From the NCBI GenBank assembly GCA_014896635.1, contig JADBKA010000025.1:1-32418 (forward strand): a stretch of DNA of 32,418 bases. The letters run 5' to 3'. Each line of letters opens with the position of its first letter. Positions within the stretch are counted from its first letter, which is position 1. Both the position numbers and the translations under genes were made by a program. The stretch comes from Ktedonobacteraceae bacterium. Lineage in GTDB: Bacteria; Chloroflexota; Ktedonobacteria; Ktedonobacterales; Ktedonobacteraceae. The notes under the pieces are model-generated. The model searched no databases, was not told where the DNA came from, and worked only from the letters and a program-made list of their open reading frames with translations. Below, piece by piece: positions 1 to 11,647 of the stretch.

Positions 1-529
1 ATGCCTTTGTTGCCATGGCATGTTCAGGGTGGTTGGTCGCCATAACAATAGCTTTGACTTTTGCTGTTTGCCCGTTTTGTGTGAAATCACCGGTTGCAGC
101 CGCCTGGCTCCAGGTTACGCCGTTCACCGAAGTCGTGGCGGGAACGTTCTCCTGCTGGAAGTTTTTGACCATCCCTTTTACCGTTGACAGGCCGAATTTC
201 ACAAACTGGTCGGCGGGTGCCACACCATTTGGATTTGGGGCTGTGTCGATTCTAAACAGAGTAATGCCGACAGGATCGGTAAATGTCACCGCATTATCTT
301 TTGTCGTCACCTTCCAGTCCTGAGGGTAGCTGATAGTATAGCCATCACCTTTATAGGTCACAAGAGTTGGAGTAGCGGGTGCCTGTGTCGGGGCAGGAGT
401 AGGAGTTGAGCGGGTGGAATTTCCATTGTCACCAAAGCTAAAGCCGAACAGGCTACAGCCAGCCAGGAGAAAAGCAAGAACAAGTACAGAAGAGTACAGA
501 GAAAAGCCGTTTATCGTAGAACGTTTCAT
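1..529 (-). CDS. PsbP-like lipoprotein, 3' end cut by window
   Basis: The reading frame runs from ATG at 529 to the window edge (176 codons seen) with no stop. A GGAGG ribosome binding site lies about 9 bases before the ATG. The N-terminus has a short basic stretch, a hydrophobic segment and a lipobox LLAGC, so Cys25 should be lipidated and the protein anchored outside the cytoplasmic membrane. A Ser/Thr/Pro-rich linker (about residues 38-55) follows. Then comes a domain beginning YKGDGYTISYPQDWKV, the typical opening of PsbP/DUF1795-like domains, which are abundant in Chloroflexota lipoproteins. The specific function is unknown; solute binding or an envelope role are guesses. The lipoprotein call is firm and the PsbP-like label is moderately sure. 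Confidence 0.8.
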   Translation of the reverse strand, partial: MKRSTINGFSLYSSVLVLAFLLAGCSLFGFSFGDNGNSTRSTPTPAPTQAPATPTLVTYKGDGYTISYPQDWKVTTKDNAVTFTDPVGITLFRIDTAPNPNGVAPADQFVKFGLSTVKGMVKNFQQENVPATTSVNGVTWSQAAATGDFTQNGQTAKVKAIVMATNHPEHAMATKA

Positions 530-638
530 AAGAACGGGCCTCCAAAAGCTGAATTCAGGCTGGATCATACATATCTGTCAGTACACCGGGATTTTGACCG
601 GGTTTGAGAGCGAAACGCCGGACAGGCGTAGTTGTGCC

Positions 639-667
639 ATTATAACAGGAGGGCCAGCCCTGGACAA
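639..667 (-). promoter_or_regulatory. Sigma-A promoter of the lipoprotein gene
   Basis: On the minus strand TTGTCC (662-667) is followed after 17 bases by a perfect TATAAT (639-644), with TG one base upstream of the -10 hexamer (extended -10). Transcription would start near 632, about 100 bases before the lipoprotein ATG. The rest of 530-874 holds no gene I can support. No clear promoter for the oppositely oriented oxidase gene was found there. Confidence 0.7.
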
Positions 668-874
668 GTGAAGGGGTACACAAAGTCCTGATGAGGTGAA
701 CCACTCTGAAAATACTTATTTTTGCTAATAGACAGTCCACCTTCCAGGCGTTACACTTATCTCTGCTAGCCGAGAATCACCAGTATTCCTGCTCCCGGAG
801 AAGAACTATTTCGCCAGGCATTCGTAGTGCATCGTATCCGTGCCGTGGTACATCCACTAAATGGGGAGGGAAAA

Positions 875-2344
875 ATGATCATATCACGCCGTAATATGCT
901 GAAACTGGGACTGGTCGGCGGGACCGGGCTGGCCGTTCTGCCAGGAGTTCCCTGGCAATCATTGAATCGCGCCTATGCGACTGCGAGAGTGGCAAGTCCC
1001 CCCGTCAAGCCATTTCAGGTGGCCCTGCCGGTCCTGCCAGTTCTCCAGCCGGTTTCGCGTGATTCCTCTACAGACTATTACCATATCACACAAAAAGCGG
1101 GACAGGCCCATATTCTTCCCGGTCTTACAACACCCATTTGGGGATATAACGGCATTTTTCCTGGCCCAACCATCGAAGCAAAAAGCTTCCGCCGCGTGGT
1201 GATTCGCCAGACGAATGCGCTGCCCGTTCCAACCACAACACACCTGCACGGCGGCCACACGCCCCCACAAAGCGACGGCGACCCGACAGATCTGGTCTCC
1301 CCCGGCTCATCAAAGGACTACATCTATCCTAACCGGCAGCGCGCCTCAACGCTCTGGTATCATGACCATCGCATGGACTTTACCGGTCCTCAGGTTTATA
1401 AAGGGCTTGCCGGCTTCTATTTACTGCGAGACGAGATAGAAGAGAGCTTTCCACTCCCCAGAGGAGAACACGACATCCCCCTGATGATCACCGACCGCTT
1501 CTTCAACGCCGATGGCTCGTTTTTCTATCCTGCTCTCGATCCTTCGCTCTCCCATACACCGGGCGTACTACCACAGTACGGCTATGGCGTTTTTGGCGAT
1601 ACTATCCTGGTCAACGGAGCCGTTCAGCCGTTCTTACAGGTTTCTACCACAAAGTATCGCTTCCGTATCCTGAATGCTTCCGGCGCTCGCCTTTACGAAC
1701 TTGCTCTGAGTTCCGGTCAGCCATTCATCCAGATTGGCAGCGATGGGGGCCTGTTGCCGGCACCGGTTCGGCGGCAGACGCTCTTGCTGGCTTCGGCTGA
1801 ACGCAACGATGTGATCATTGATTTTTCCCGCTGTCCGGTCGGCTCACAGATCATCATGAAAAATCTTCACGGGCGAGGCCGCGTGGCAGATATTATGCGC
1901 TTTGATGTGGTACGGAAGGAGAAGGATGATTATGCCATCCCCGCCACGCTCACCCCTATTGCACCTATAGATCCTGCGAAGGCCACCGTTACACGCTCAT
2001 TCGAGTTTCTGCTCGGCCAGGGCATGTGGACGATTAACGGTAAACACTTCGATCCCAACTACGCTGACGCACGCCCCAGACTCAACTCGACAGAGATCTG
2101 GGAATTCACCGGCGACGCGAATCACCCGATCCACATTCACGATATCATGTTCCAGGTCCTGAGCCGCAACGGGCGACGTCCTGCCCCCGGTGACGCCGGT
2201 TGGAAAGATACGTTTCTTCTGTCAAAAGGAGAGCGTGTACGTATTATAGCTACATTCACTGACTATCGCGGACCATATGTCTTCCACTGTCACAATCTAG
2301 AGCATGAAGATATGGGCATGATGGGACGCTTCGTGGTGGAGTAA
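875..2344 (+). CDS. Tat-exported multicopper oxidase (CotA/bilirubin oxidase-like)
   Basis: A 489-residue laccase-like oxidase that couples one-electron oxidation of a substrate (phenols, bilirubin-like compounds or metal ions) to reduction of O2 to water. The start at 875 is chosen because GGGGAGGG sits 4 bases before it and the protein then begins with a twin-arginine signal (SRRNMLK, residues 4-10), a hydrophobic stretch and a likely AYA cleavage site. All copper motifs are present: HLHGGH (123-128), HDH (163-165), HPIHIH (417-422), and HCHNLEH with a Met five residues after the last His (471-482). This gives the type 1 Cys472 with an axial Met and a full type 2/3 cluster. The protein should therefore be active outside the cell or at the cell surface. 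The substrate cannot be told from sequence. The next gene is convergent, so this is probably a single-gene unit. Confidence 0.93.
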   Translation: MIISRRNMLKLGLVGGTGLAVLPGVPWQSLNRAYATARVASPPVKPFQVALPVLPVLQPVSRDSSTDYYHITQKAGQAHILPGLTTPIWGYNGIFPGPTIEAKSFRRVVIRQTNALPVPTTTHLHGGHTPPQSDGDPTDLVSPGSSKDYIYPNRQRASTLWYHDHRMDFTGPQVYKGLAGFYLLRDEIEESFPLPRGEHDIPLMITDRFFNADGSFFYPALDPSLSHTPGVLPQYGYGVFGDTILVNGAVQPFLQVSTTKYRFRILNASGARLYELALSSGQPFIQIGSDGGLLPAPVRRQTLLLASAERNDVIIDFSRCPVGSQIIMKNLHGRGRVADIMRFDVVRKEKDDYAIPATLTPIAPIDPAKATVTRSFEFLLGQGMWTINGKHFDPNYADARPRLNSTEIWEFTGDANHPIHIHDIMFQVLSRNGRRPAPGDAGWKDTFLLSKGERVRIIATFTDYRGPYVFHCHNLEHEDMGMMGRFVVE

Positions 2345-2348
2345 CAAC

Positions 2349-2364
2349 TCTCGCCTACGCGAGA
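2349..2364. terminator. Small hairpin between convergent genes
   Basis: TCTCGC-CTAC-GCGAGA forms a 6-bp stem with a 4-base loop just after the oxidase stop, overlapping the last codons of the convergent peroxiredoxin. The minus-strand exit has a few Us; the plus-strand exit has none. It could be a weak bidirectional terminator. Confidence 0.35.
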
Positions 2365-2843
2365 CTACGTACAACTTCCAGCAGTTTCTCATTATCAGGC
2401 AATTCACCAGGCGTATAGGTGATTTCGATATGCCGGATAACGCCCTCTTTGTCGATCACAAAGAGCGCACGTTCTGCCATGCCCTTTGCATGACGTACGC
2501 CATAAAGATCAACAACCTGTCCCTGCGGATAAAAGTCGGAAAGCAGCGGGAAAGAAACATTGATCGACTTCGCCCAGGCATCCAGTGTATATGGGCTGTC
2601 CAGGCTGATACTGACAATCTCGGTATCCCGCTGCTTGAATTGTTCCAGTTCGGCCTCATAGGAAGGCAACTGCACTGAACAAACGCTGCTAAATGCAAAA
2701 GGAATGAATGCCAGCACGACGTTCTTTTTGCCACGCCAATCTTTGAGACGCCACGTTCCACCCTGCGCCGTCTTGAGCGTGAAATCAGGGGCGATATCGC
2801 CTACTTTCAACGTCGCGGACTCTGTACGATTCCTGTTATCCAC
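2355..2843 (-). CDS. AhpC/TSA-family peroxiredoxin (AhpE/Bcp-like)
   Basis: A thiol peroxidase that reduces H2O2 or organic peroxides in the cytoplasm. GTG at 2843 is the likely start: an AGGGAGAGA ribosome binding site precedes it and the product is then 162 residues, normal for the family. The frame stays open to 2903, but the extra 20 residues look unconserved. The fold starts at [11 protein letters not shown]. The active-site stretch PFAFSSVC gives a peroxidatic Cys near residue 55, with the usual Pro and Ser (for Thr) before it. No Cys sits 4-5 residues later as in classical Bcp, so an AhpE-like 1-Cys mechanism is more likely. The gene is monocistronic, driven by a strong promoter at 2964-2993. 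Confidence 0.92.
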   Translation of the reverse strand: MDNRNRTESATLKVGDIAPDFTLKTAQGGTWRLKDWRGKKNVVLAFIPFAFSSVCSVQLPSYEAELEQFKQRDTEIVSISLDSPYTLDAWAKSINVSFPLLSDFYPQGQVVDLYGVRHAKGMAERALFVIDKEGVIRHIEITYTPGELPDNEKLLEVVRSLA

Positions 2844-2963
2844 TGATAATACTCTCTCCCTCGCTGATGAGCATGATTGATTTCTGTTCGTGACTACCAC
2901 CACTCACTACTCGTTTTGCAAAATAGTCGCGCAGACACCCGGCGGCATACGCATCAGGTCAGG

Positions 2964-2993
2964 ATTATAGCATCGCTAGCGAGAGTCTGTCAA
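2964..2993 (-). promoter_or_regulatory. Consensus promoter of the peroxiredoxin gene with a palindrome in the spacer
   Basis: Perfect TTGACA (2988-2993), an 18-base spacer and perfect TATAAT (2964-2969) on the minus strand. The spacer contains the 10-base palindrome TCGCTAGCGA (2973-2982), placed where a repressor or a MerR-type spacer-binding activator could act. The 5' leader would be about 110 bases. Confidence 0.8.
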
Positions 2994-3019
2994 ACAGAGA
3001 GAAAAGAGGCTAGACGATT

Positions 3020-4429
3020 TTGTTACAAGAATATGCACAGCAGAAGAACGCAGGCAAAACCAGGTGGCTATGGGCACGGTTCAACCAGCTTTTCTCCGCT
3101 CGTAGCGGCATGATCGCCTATGTGCCGATCATCTTTGTGGCTATCATCATGTTCTGGGGAGTCTCCTGGTTGTTTTTCTGGCCTACAAGCGATCCGGCAC
3201 GCTATCAGTGCTATGCCCTCACATTCTGGCTCGGCAGCAGCGCAATACACTTGCTGCCTCAAGAGCAATGCGCTTTCTTAGCACAGAGTATACCTCAACC
3301 ACCTTTCCGCATGTTCCCACTTGAATACCCACCATTGACGCTGCTGCCCTTTTCCCTGGCGTTGTTCTTACCGCTGGCGTATTACCAGTTCGCCTTTGCA
3401 CTGCTGATGTCTCTGGTGGCCGTGTTGATTTACTGGCTGCTCCTGCGCTATGGTCCACAGGGCGCAGCATTTATGTTTGCCTTCTATCTCTTCATAGGAG
3501 CTATCGCAACATCTCCGAACCGCTTCGACCTGATTCCGGCAGCACTCACACTGATTTGCTTGATTGCTGCCGAGCGCCGGCACTGGACAACGGCCTACGT
3601 CGCTCTGGCTTTCGGGGTATTGATGAAACTCTACCCGCTGCTCTTGCTGCCAGCCCTTTTTATTGCCGAGCAACAGGCCGCCGGGCAGCTCTCTCCTGCA
3701 AAAAGGCCGGGCAGAAACGAGTCATTACTACAGCAACTCCGCGCTCTGCTGCGCCACAGCCTGCGCTGGCGCTGGAAAAATAGTCTGGTTTTCGCAGGTA
3801 TCGTGATCGGCATTACCACCTGCTTTGCCCTGCTCAACTTCCAGGGCGCAGTGCTGAACCAGCTCGATTACTTTGCAGACAGACCTATTCAGGTCGAAGC
3901 TACCGGCAGTACCATCCTCTGGCTAGCGAGAAACTTTTTTCCCTTTGAGGTCAGACTGGACTTTGGCTCCTATAATATCACCAGTCTTCTTAGTGAGCCG
4001 GTCTCTCATCTGAGTACCGCTGCGCTGCTCCTGGGCATCCTCTACATCCTCTGGCAGCAGTGGCACTCCAGATTCGATATTACTCAGGGCTTTATCGCTC
4101 TGCTGCTCGTCTCCATTGCAACCGGCAAAGTTTTCAGCCCGCAGTATCTTATCTGGCTCATCCCGCTTCTGGCCTATGCAGGCGCATTTGAAGGATTCTG
4201 GCTGGTTTCATGGGGCATTGTTTCTTTGCTCACGATGTTCATTTACAGCTTCTTCTATTCACACTTGCTCACACAGGACCCGGCTCTGCTCATGAGCGCA
4301 CCCGGCTTTTTCGAGAGTATCGCTATACGCAACGCTTTCTTCGTGCTGGCGACGCTGGCCTACCTATTCAACTGGTTCCAGGCACGCCAGCGCAAGCCAT
4401 TACATGCTCTTTCAGGGAAGACAACTTGA
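3020..4429 (+). CDS. GT87-type (DUF2029) polytopic membrane glycosyltransferase
   Basis: A 469-residue integral membrane protein with about ten hydrophobic helices. TTG at 3020 is preceded by AAAAGAGG at a good distance; the first ATG is 30 codons later and has no better site. The first extracytoplasmic loop contains EYPPLTLLPF, the YPP signature seen in polyprenol-sugar-dependent GT-C enzymes of family GT87, such as mycobacterial mannosyltransferases. Such enzymes move mannose or another hexose from a polyprenyl-phosphate donor onto a glycan at the outer membrane face. A basic cytoplasmic loop lies near residues 210-255. It starts divergently from the peroxiredoxin and stands alone. Donor and acceptor are unknown. 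Confidence 0.75.
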   Translation: MLQEYAQQKNAGKTRWLWARFNQLFSARSGMIAYVPIIFVAIIMFWGVSWLFFWPTSDPARYQCYALTFWLGSSAIHLLPQEQCAFLAQSIPQPPFRMFPLEYPPLTLLPFSLALFLPLAYYQFAFALLMSLVAVLIYWLLLRYGPQGAAFMFAFYLFIGAIATSPNRFDLIPAALTLICLIAAERRHWTTAYVALAFGVLMKLYPLLLLPALFIAEQQAAGQLSPAKRPGRNESLLQQLRALLRHSLRWRWKNSLVFAGIVIGITTCFALLNFQGAVLNQLDYFADRPIQVEATGSTILWLARNFFPFEVRLDFGSYNITSLLSEPVSHLSTAALLLGILYILWQQWHSRFDITQGFIALLLVSIATGKVFSPQYLIWLIPLLAYAGAFEGFWLVSWGIVSLLTMFIYSFFYSHLLTQDPALLMSAPGFFESIAIRNAFFVLATLAYLFNWFQARQRKPLHALSGKTT

Positions 4430-4514
4430 GGGTATGTTTTCGGTTTCAGCAACTTTCCAGATCTGGTAAGCTGCTCATCCCCATGTGCAAACTATCTATA
4501 GATACATTTAACAC

Positions 4515-4543
4515 TTGACAACAACAAAAATTGTGTTTACTCT
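4515..4543 (+). promoter_or_regulatory. Candidate promoter of the purine/pyrimidine permease gene
   Basis: A perfect TTGACA (4515-4520) is followed after 17 bases by TACTCT (4538-4543), which keeps the TA...T core of a -10 element. It would give a leader of roughly 145 bases before the permease ATG at 4694. Confidence 0.5.
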
Positions 4544-4627
4544 ATTCACATCGAGTATTGAACTCTCCGCCACTTATAACGTTTCACATCAGCCACACAG
4601 ACTGGTCGCATCGTCGCTGCCATCCCT

Positions 4628-4654
4628 GAGAATATCGTCTTTCAGGCGATTCTC
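4628..4654 (+). promoter_or_regulatory. Hairpin in the permease leader
   Basis: GAGAAT (4628-4633) pairs with ATTCTC (4649-4654), and an inner CG/CG pair closes a loop. It ends 26 bases before the AGAGGAG ribosome binding site. I do not recognise a purine or other known riboswitch core here. Confidence 0.35.
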
Positions 4655-4693
4655 TATAAATTGGAGACATTCTAAATCAGAGGAGTTTTTTTC

Positions 4694-6112
4694 ATGGCAA
4701 AAGCGGCTCTCGCTGCGAAAGATCAATCCCAGAGCATTCACCCGGTTGACCAGATGCTCCCTCTCAGTCAGTTGCTGATCTATGGTCTACAGCATGTTCT
4801 GGCAATGTATGCCGGCGCTGTCGCGGTTCCCCTCATCGTTGGCAGTGCGCTCAAACTGAGCCAGGAGCAGATAATCTATCTGATCAATGCTGACCTCTTC
4901 ACCTGCGGCATCGCCACTCTTATCCAGACGCTCGGTCTGGGGAAAATCCCTATCGGTATCAAGCTCCCTGTTATACAGGGCTGCACGTTCGCCGCCGTCA
5001 CGCCGATGATTCTGATTGGCGGCGCGCACGGACTGACGGCGATCTACGGTTCCATCATCATCGCCGGCCTGTTCACGCTGTTAATCAGTCCTTTCTTTAG
5101 CCGTCTGATCGCGTTCTTTCCTCCGGTCGTTACTGGCTCCGTCATCACTATCATCGGTATTTCTCTGTTACCGGTAGCCGTGACCTGGGCCGGTGGGGGC
5201 AATCCCACAGCGTCTAACTTTGGCAACAGCGAATTCATCATCCTGGCGTTTGTGATCCTGCTACTGATTCTGCTTATCTACCGTTTCTTCAAGGGCTTCA
5301 TCAGCAATATCGCCATTCTGCTTGGGCTGGTGATCGGCTTGCTGATCGCTATTCCACTGGGATTGACCAATTTTTCAGCCGTCGCTTCCTCGGCCTGGCT
5401 CGGCGTGACCACCCCATTTAGATATGGACTCCCCACCTTTGATATCGCTTCGACGATTTCGATGATGCTAGTCATGCTGGTCTCGATGATGGAGACAACG
5501 GGCGATTTTATTGCGGTCGGAGAGATTGTAGGCAGGCCACTGACGCGCAGTGCTCTGACCAGGGGCTTGCAGGCGGATGGACTTTCGACGATCATCGGTG
5601 GCATCCTGAATTCCTTCCCTTACACGGCCTTCGCACAGAATGTCGGCCTTGTCAGCCTGACGGGCGTCAAGAGCCGCTTCGTCGTTTCGTCCGCCGGTGT
5701 GATTCTCATGGCGCTTGGCCTCTTTCCCAAACTGGCTGCGATTGTGGCTTCTATTCCGGCGCCGGTGCTAGGCGGAGCAGGGATTGCGCTTTTTGGAGCT
5801 GTCGCTGCGAATGGTATAAAAGTGCTCTCGAAGGTAGATTTTAAGGACAACAATAACCTCTTGATCGTGGCGATCAGCGTGGGTGTGGGACTGATCCCGG
5901 TCGGCGCACCAGGCATCTACCATGAGTTTCCCGGCTGGCTGCAAATTATCCTCAACAGCGGCATCACGGCAGGCAGCATCACGGCCATTCTTCTGAATCT
6001 CTTCTTCATGGCGCTGCGCAAACCACAACCGGCGGCGGCTGAGAGCGCAAAAGCCGAGACAGAAGTTGAGCAGGCCGAGACGCTCTACCAGCCCGGCCTC
6101 GATGTGGAGTAG
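4694..6112 (+). CDS. NCS2-family nucleobase (xanthine/uracil-type) permease
   Basis: A 472-residue, about 14-helix proton symporter that imports a nucleobase for salvage or as a nitrogen source. AGAGGAG lies 8 bases before ATG. Family hallmarks are GLQHVLAMYAGAVAVPLIVG near the N-terminus (the conserved QH of TM1), PVIQG, ETTGDFIAVGEI (the key acidic residue of TM8), and FAQNVGLVSLTGVKSR (the QNxG motif of TM10). The match to PbuX/XanQ/PucJ-type sequences makes xanthine or urate more likely than uracil, but this is inference. The C-terminal 30 residues are hydrophilic and Ala/Glu-rich. No purine-catabolism genes adjoin it. A long leader hints at regulated expression. Confidence 0.9.
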   Translation: MAKAALAAKDQSQSIHPVDQMLPLSQLLIYGLQHVLAMYAGAVAVPLIVGSALKLSQEQIIYLINADLFTCGIATLIQTLGLGKIPIGIKLPVIQGCTFAAVTPMILIGGAHGLTAIYGSIIIAGLFTLLISPFFSRLIAFFPPVVTGSVITIIGISLLPVAVTWAGGGNPTASNFGNSEFIILAFVILLLILLIYRFFKGFISNIAILLGLVIGLLIAIPLGLTNFSAVASSAWLGVTTPFRYGLPTFDIASTISMMLVMLVSMMETTGDFIAVGEIVGRPLTRSALTRGLQADGLSTIIGGILNSFPYTAFAQNVGLVSLTGVKSRFVVSSAGVILMALGLFPKLAAIVASIPAPVLGGAGIALFGAVAANGIKVLSKVDFKDNNNLLIVAISVGVGLIPVGAPGIYHEFPGWLQIILNSGITAGSITAILLNLFFMALRKPQPAAAESAKAETEVEQAETLYQPGLDVE

Positions 6113-6115
6113 GAG

Positions 6116-6139
6116 GGTCAGGGGCAATCGCCCCTGACC
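6116..6139. terminator. Strong hairpin between convergent permease and rtcB
   Basis: GGTCAGGGGC-AATC-GCCCCTGACC is a perfect 10-bp stem with a 4-base loop just after the permease stop and before the rtcB stop. There is no U-run on either side, so it may be a bidirectional 3'-end stabiliser or weak terminator rather than a classical intrinsic terminator. Confidence 0.5.
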
Positions 6140-6147
6140 TCTCAAGG

Positions 6148-7602
6148 TTACCCCTTCACTACAATGATTGGCTTGAGACGCGCGACCAGGCTTGCCAGGC
6201 CCGCGTTGTGAACGACGTTCACCACCTGCTGAGCGTCCTTGTACGCCTGGGGCGCCTCTTCGGCCAGCAGTCCCTTGCTGTGAACGCGCACAGTGATTCC
6301 ACGCGCCTCTAGCTGTGCCAGCAGATCCTTGCTGCTGATGGACTTTTTAGCAGCAGTACGGCTCTGACGACGACCGGCGCCATGACAGGTGGTGCCGAAA
6401 CTCTGCTCCATCGCGCCCTGAGCGCCAACGAGCACAAACGAGAAGCGGCCCATGTCGCCGGGGATGAGCACCGGCTGCCCCACATCCCGATACCTTTCGG
6501 CCACATCAGAATTTCCCGCCGGGAACGCGCGCGTCGCTCCCTTGCGATGGACACAGACACGCCTCTTCTGTCCCTCTACCTCGTACTCTTCCATCTTGGC
6601 GATGTTATGGCACACGTCATACACCAGCGGCATCTCTTTCGGCCTTGCCCGCCGCCCGAAGACGCTGGCAAAAGCCTGCCGCACTCCATGCATCAGGAGT
6701 TGACGATTGGCCCAGGCGAAGTTGGCTCCACAGGCCATCGCGCCCAGGTACTCCTTCCCCTTCTCCGACTGCAACGGCAGACAGGCAAGCTGCCGATCTA
6801 CCAGCTTGAAGCCGTAGTCCTGCTGCTTCGCCTCGGCCAGCCTGATGTAGTCCTCGGCGATCTGGTGGCCGAAGCCGCGCGAGCCGCAGTGAATGGTCGT
6901 GACCACCTGGCCCTTCTGCCCGATGCCAAAAGCTTCCGCCACCTGTGCATCATAGATGTGATCGACAACCTGCACCTCGCAGAAGTGATTGCCTGACCCC
7001 AGACTCCCAAGCTGTTTAAGACCACGCTGAATGGCGGTCCGCGAAACGGCATCAGGATTGGCGCCCGCCAGACAGCCGTGCTCCTCGGTCACTTCAAGGT
7101 CTTCGGGAAAGCCGTAGCCCTCTTCGACAACCCAGGCAGATCCCCGCAGCATGACCTGGCGGATCTCCTCATCTGTCAGATCGCGCATGCCCTTGCCCCC
7201 CACTCCCGAAGGGAGATTCTCGAAAAGCGCATCGGCCAGCTTATCAACCTTGCCGCGTACCTGGTCATGCAGCAGATCGGTTGCCAGCAGGCGCACGCCA
7301 CAGTTGATATCGAAGCCGATGCCGCCCGGCGAGACGACACCATATTCGGTATCGGTCGCGGCCACTCCACCCACCGGGAAACCATACCCCCAGTGGATAT
7401 CAGGCATGCCGAGCGAATAACCCACAATACCCGGCAGCGTCGCCACGTTGGCTACCTGCTGCAATGAATTATCCTGGCGAATCTGCTCGATTAACTCATC
7501 ATCAGCATAAACGATGCCGGGAACCTGCATCTCCGTCCTGTAACTCTGAGGGATACGCCAGCGGTTCGCGTCAATCCGCTCAAGAGGTATCTCGTTGCCC
7601 AT
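6148..7602 (-). CDS. rtcB: RNA-splicing ligase RtcB
   Basis: GTP- and Mn2+-dependent ligase joining RNA 2',3'-cyclic phosphate (or 3'-phosphate) ends to 5'-OH ends, used in tRNA/rRNA repair. The 484-residue length is normal, and GAGGAG precedes the ATG. The metal and nucleotide residues are visible: GFDINCG (Asp98, Cys101), GSGNHF (Asn205, His206), HCGSRG (His238), DVCHNIAK (His332) and CHGAGRRQSR, whose His407 corresponds to the guanylylated His404 of Pyrococcus RtcB. The enzyme thus looks fully active. It follows an archease gene on the same strand (139-base gap). Archease is the known activator that promotes RtcB guanylylation and turnover. Confidence 0.97.
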   Translation of the reverse strand: MGNEIPLERIDANRWRIPQSYRTEMQVPGIVYADDELIEQIRQDNSLQQVANVATLPGIVGYSLGMPDIHWGYGFPVGGVAATDTEYGVVSPGGIGFDINCGVRLLATDLLHDQVRGKVDKLADALFENLPSGVGGKGMRDLTDEEIRQVMLRGSAWVVEEGYGFPEDLEVTEEHGCLAGANPDAVSRTAIQRGLKQLGSLGSGNHFCEVQVVDHIYDAQVAEAFGIGQKGQVVTTIHCGSRGFGHQIAEDYIRLAEAKQQDYGFKLVDRQLACLPLQSEKGKEYLGAMACGANFAWANRQLLMHGVRQAFASVFGRRARPKEMPLVYDVCHNIAKMEEYEVEGQKRRVCVHRKGATRAFPAGNSDVAERYRDVGQPVLIPGDMGRFSFVLVGAQGAMEQSFGTTCHGAGRRQSRTAAKKSISSKDLLAQLEARGITVRVHSKGLLAEEAPQAYKDAQQVVNVVHNAGLASLVARLKPIIVVKG

Positions 7603-7741
7603 AACTGTTTGCTTCTCCTCTATCTATTGCTCACACGAATCACACGAGTCAGCAGAATCATTGGAACTCTTCATTAAGACTATAGGAAGCACAGAGACGC
7701 TCTCAGTACAGCATGATCGGAATGCGAGCGTACTGAAATGC

Positions 7742-8170
7742 TTAAATGTCGAAAATGATGCGCGCCTCGTAGCCGCGATCAGTATGGTTGACGGCGGCCT
7801 CGTGCCACGTGACAGCTTTGATGGCGCTGCTCAGTTCGTGACGCTGAGGATCGTAGACCTCACCATAAGCGCGACCGGCGACGTGGGTTTCTGTGATGAT
7901 GTCGATTTTGAAATCGCAGAAGAGGAGAAATTCAGTGTCAAACAGGACGACTAACTGGCTGAGCCAGGCGACGAGCAACGAAACCGTGTCGTGGCCCTCC
8001 GCCTTCATCTCCCGGCTGGTGACTGCACGCACCTGCTCCAGCGGCACCATCAGGCTTTCCATCCCCTGGGCTGCATGAACGAATAATTCGGCAAGCGTCT
8101 TGCCATAGGCGTGCAGGCCAATATCAGCAGTATGCTCAAATGCTTCATAGGGCCTGGCGAAATCCGACAT
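7742..8170 (-). CDS. Archease, RtcB cofactor
   Basis: A 142-residue member of the archease family. Diagnostic features are FEHTADIGLHAYG near the N-terminus and RIIFDI at the very end, which places the conserved metal-binding Asp residues at both ends of the chain. Archease transfers the metal and speeds GTP-dependent activation of RtcB, allowing multiple turnovers. ATG at 8170 gives an N-terminus starting MSDFARPYEAF. The frame is open five codons further to a TTG, and the ribosome binding site is weak in either case. It is the first gene of the archease-rtcB operon, with a promoter at 8277-8305. Confidence 0.92.
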   Translation of the reverse strand: MSDFARPYEAFEHTADIGLHAYGKTLAELFVHAAQGMESLMVPLEQVRAVTSREMKAEGHDTVSLLVAWLSQLVVLFDTEFLLFCDFKIDIITETHVAGRAYGEVYDPQRHELSSAIKAVTWHEAAVNHTDRGYEARIIFDI

Positions 8171-8276
8171 CACACTACGCCCCAACGCGCATCAGTTTGC
8201 TGGATTGTCTGGATTCACGCTGTTTTACTTGCATGGCTCTCTCATCCTTTCCCCTATGAAGTATTTCAGCACTTCA

Positions 8277-8305
8277 ATCTTACCGTCATATTTGCGATCT
8301 GTCAA
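8277..8305 (-). promoter_or_regulatory. Promoter of the archease-rtcB operon
   Basis: Perfect TTGACA (8300-8305), a 17-base spacer and TAAGAT (8277-8282) on the minus strand. At the predicted 5' end of the transcript a small hairpin TGAAGT...ACTTCA (8257-8276) can form. The leader is about 100 bases. Confidence 0.7.
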
Positions 8306-8318
8306 TAGAAGAGAATGG

Positions 8319-8362
8319 TAAAAACTCATGGGCAGAGGAAATTGATGCTCCTGCCCATGAGT
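8319..8362 (-). terminator. Intrinsic terminator of ileS
   Basis: On the minus strand ACTCATGGGCAG and CTGCCCATGAGT (8351-8362 and 8324-8335) form a 12-bp stem, followed by a run of Us (8320-8323 and beyond). It lies 22 bases after the ileS stop codon. Confidence 0.88.
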
Positions 8363-8383
8363 AGTTCCTGACGAGAACCGATT

Positions 8384-11605
<3,222 letters not shown>

Positions 11606-11647
11606 ACATAACTCCCGATAACTCCAATCTTCTGATTCTACAGCAAT

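Noticed and set aside
555..740. Minus-strand frame of 61 codons upstream of the lipoprotein
   Set aside because: It spans the extended -10 promoter of the lipoprotein and has no ribosome binding site; the sequence looks non-coding.
4515..4778. Plus-strand frame of 87 codons before the permease
   Set aside because: It begins in the candidate promoter, overlaps the permease start in another frame and has no plausible protein features.
6382..6996. Plus-strand open frame of 204 codons
   Set aside because: Antisense to rtcB, which has all catalytic residues.
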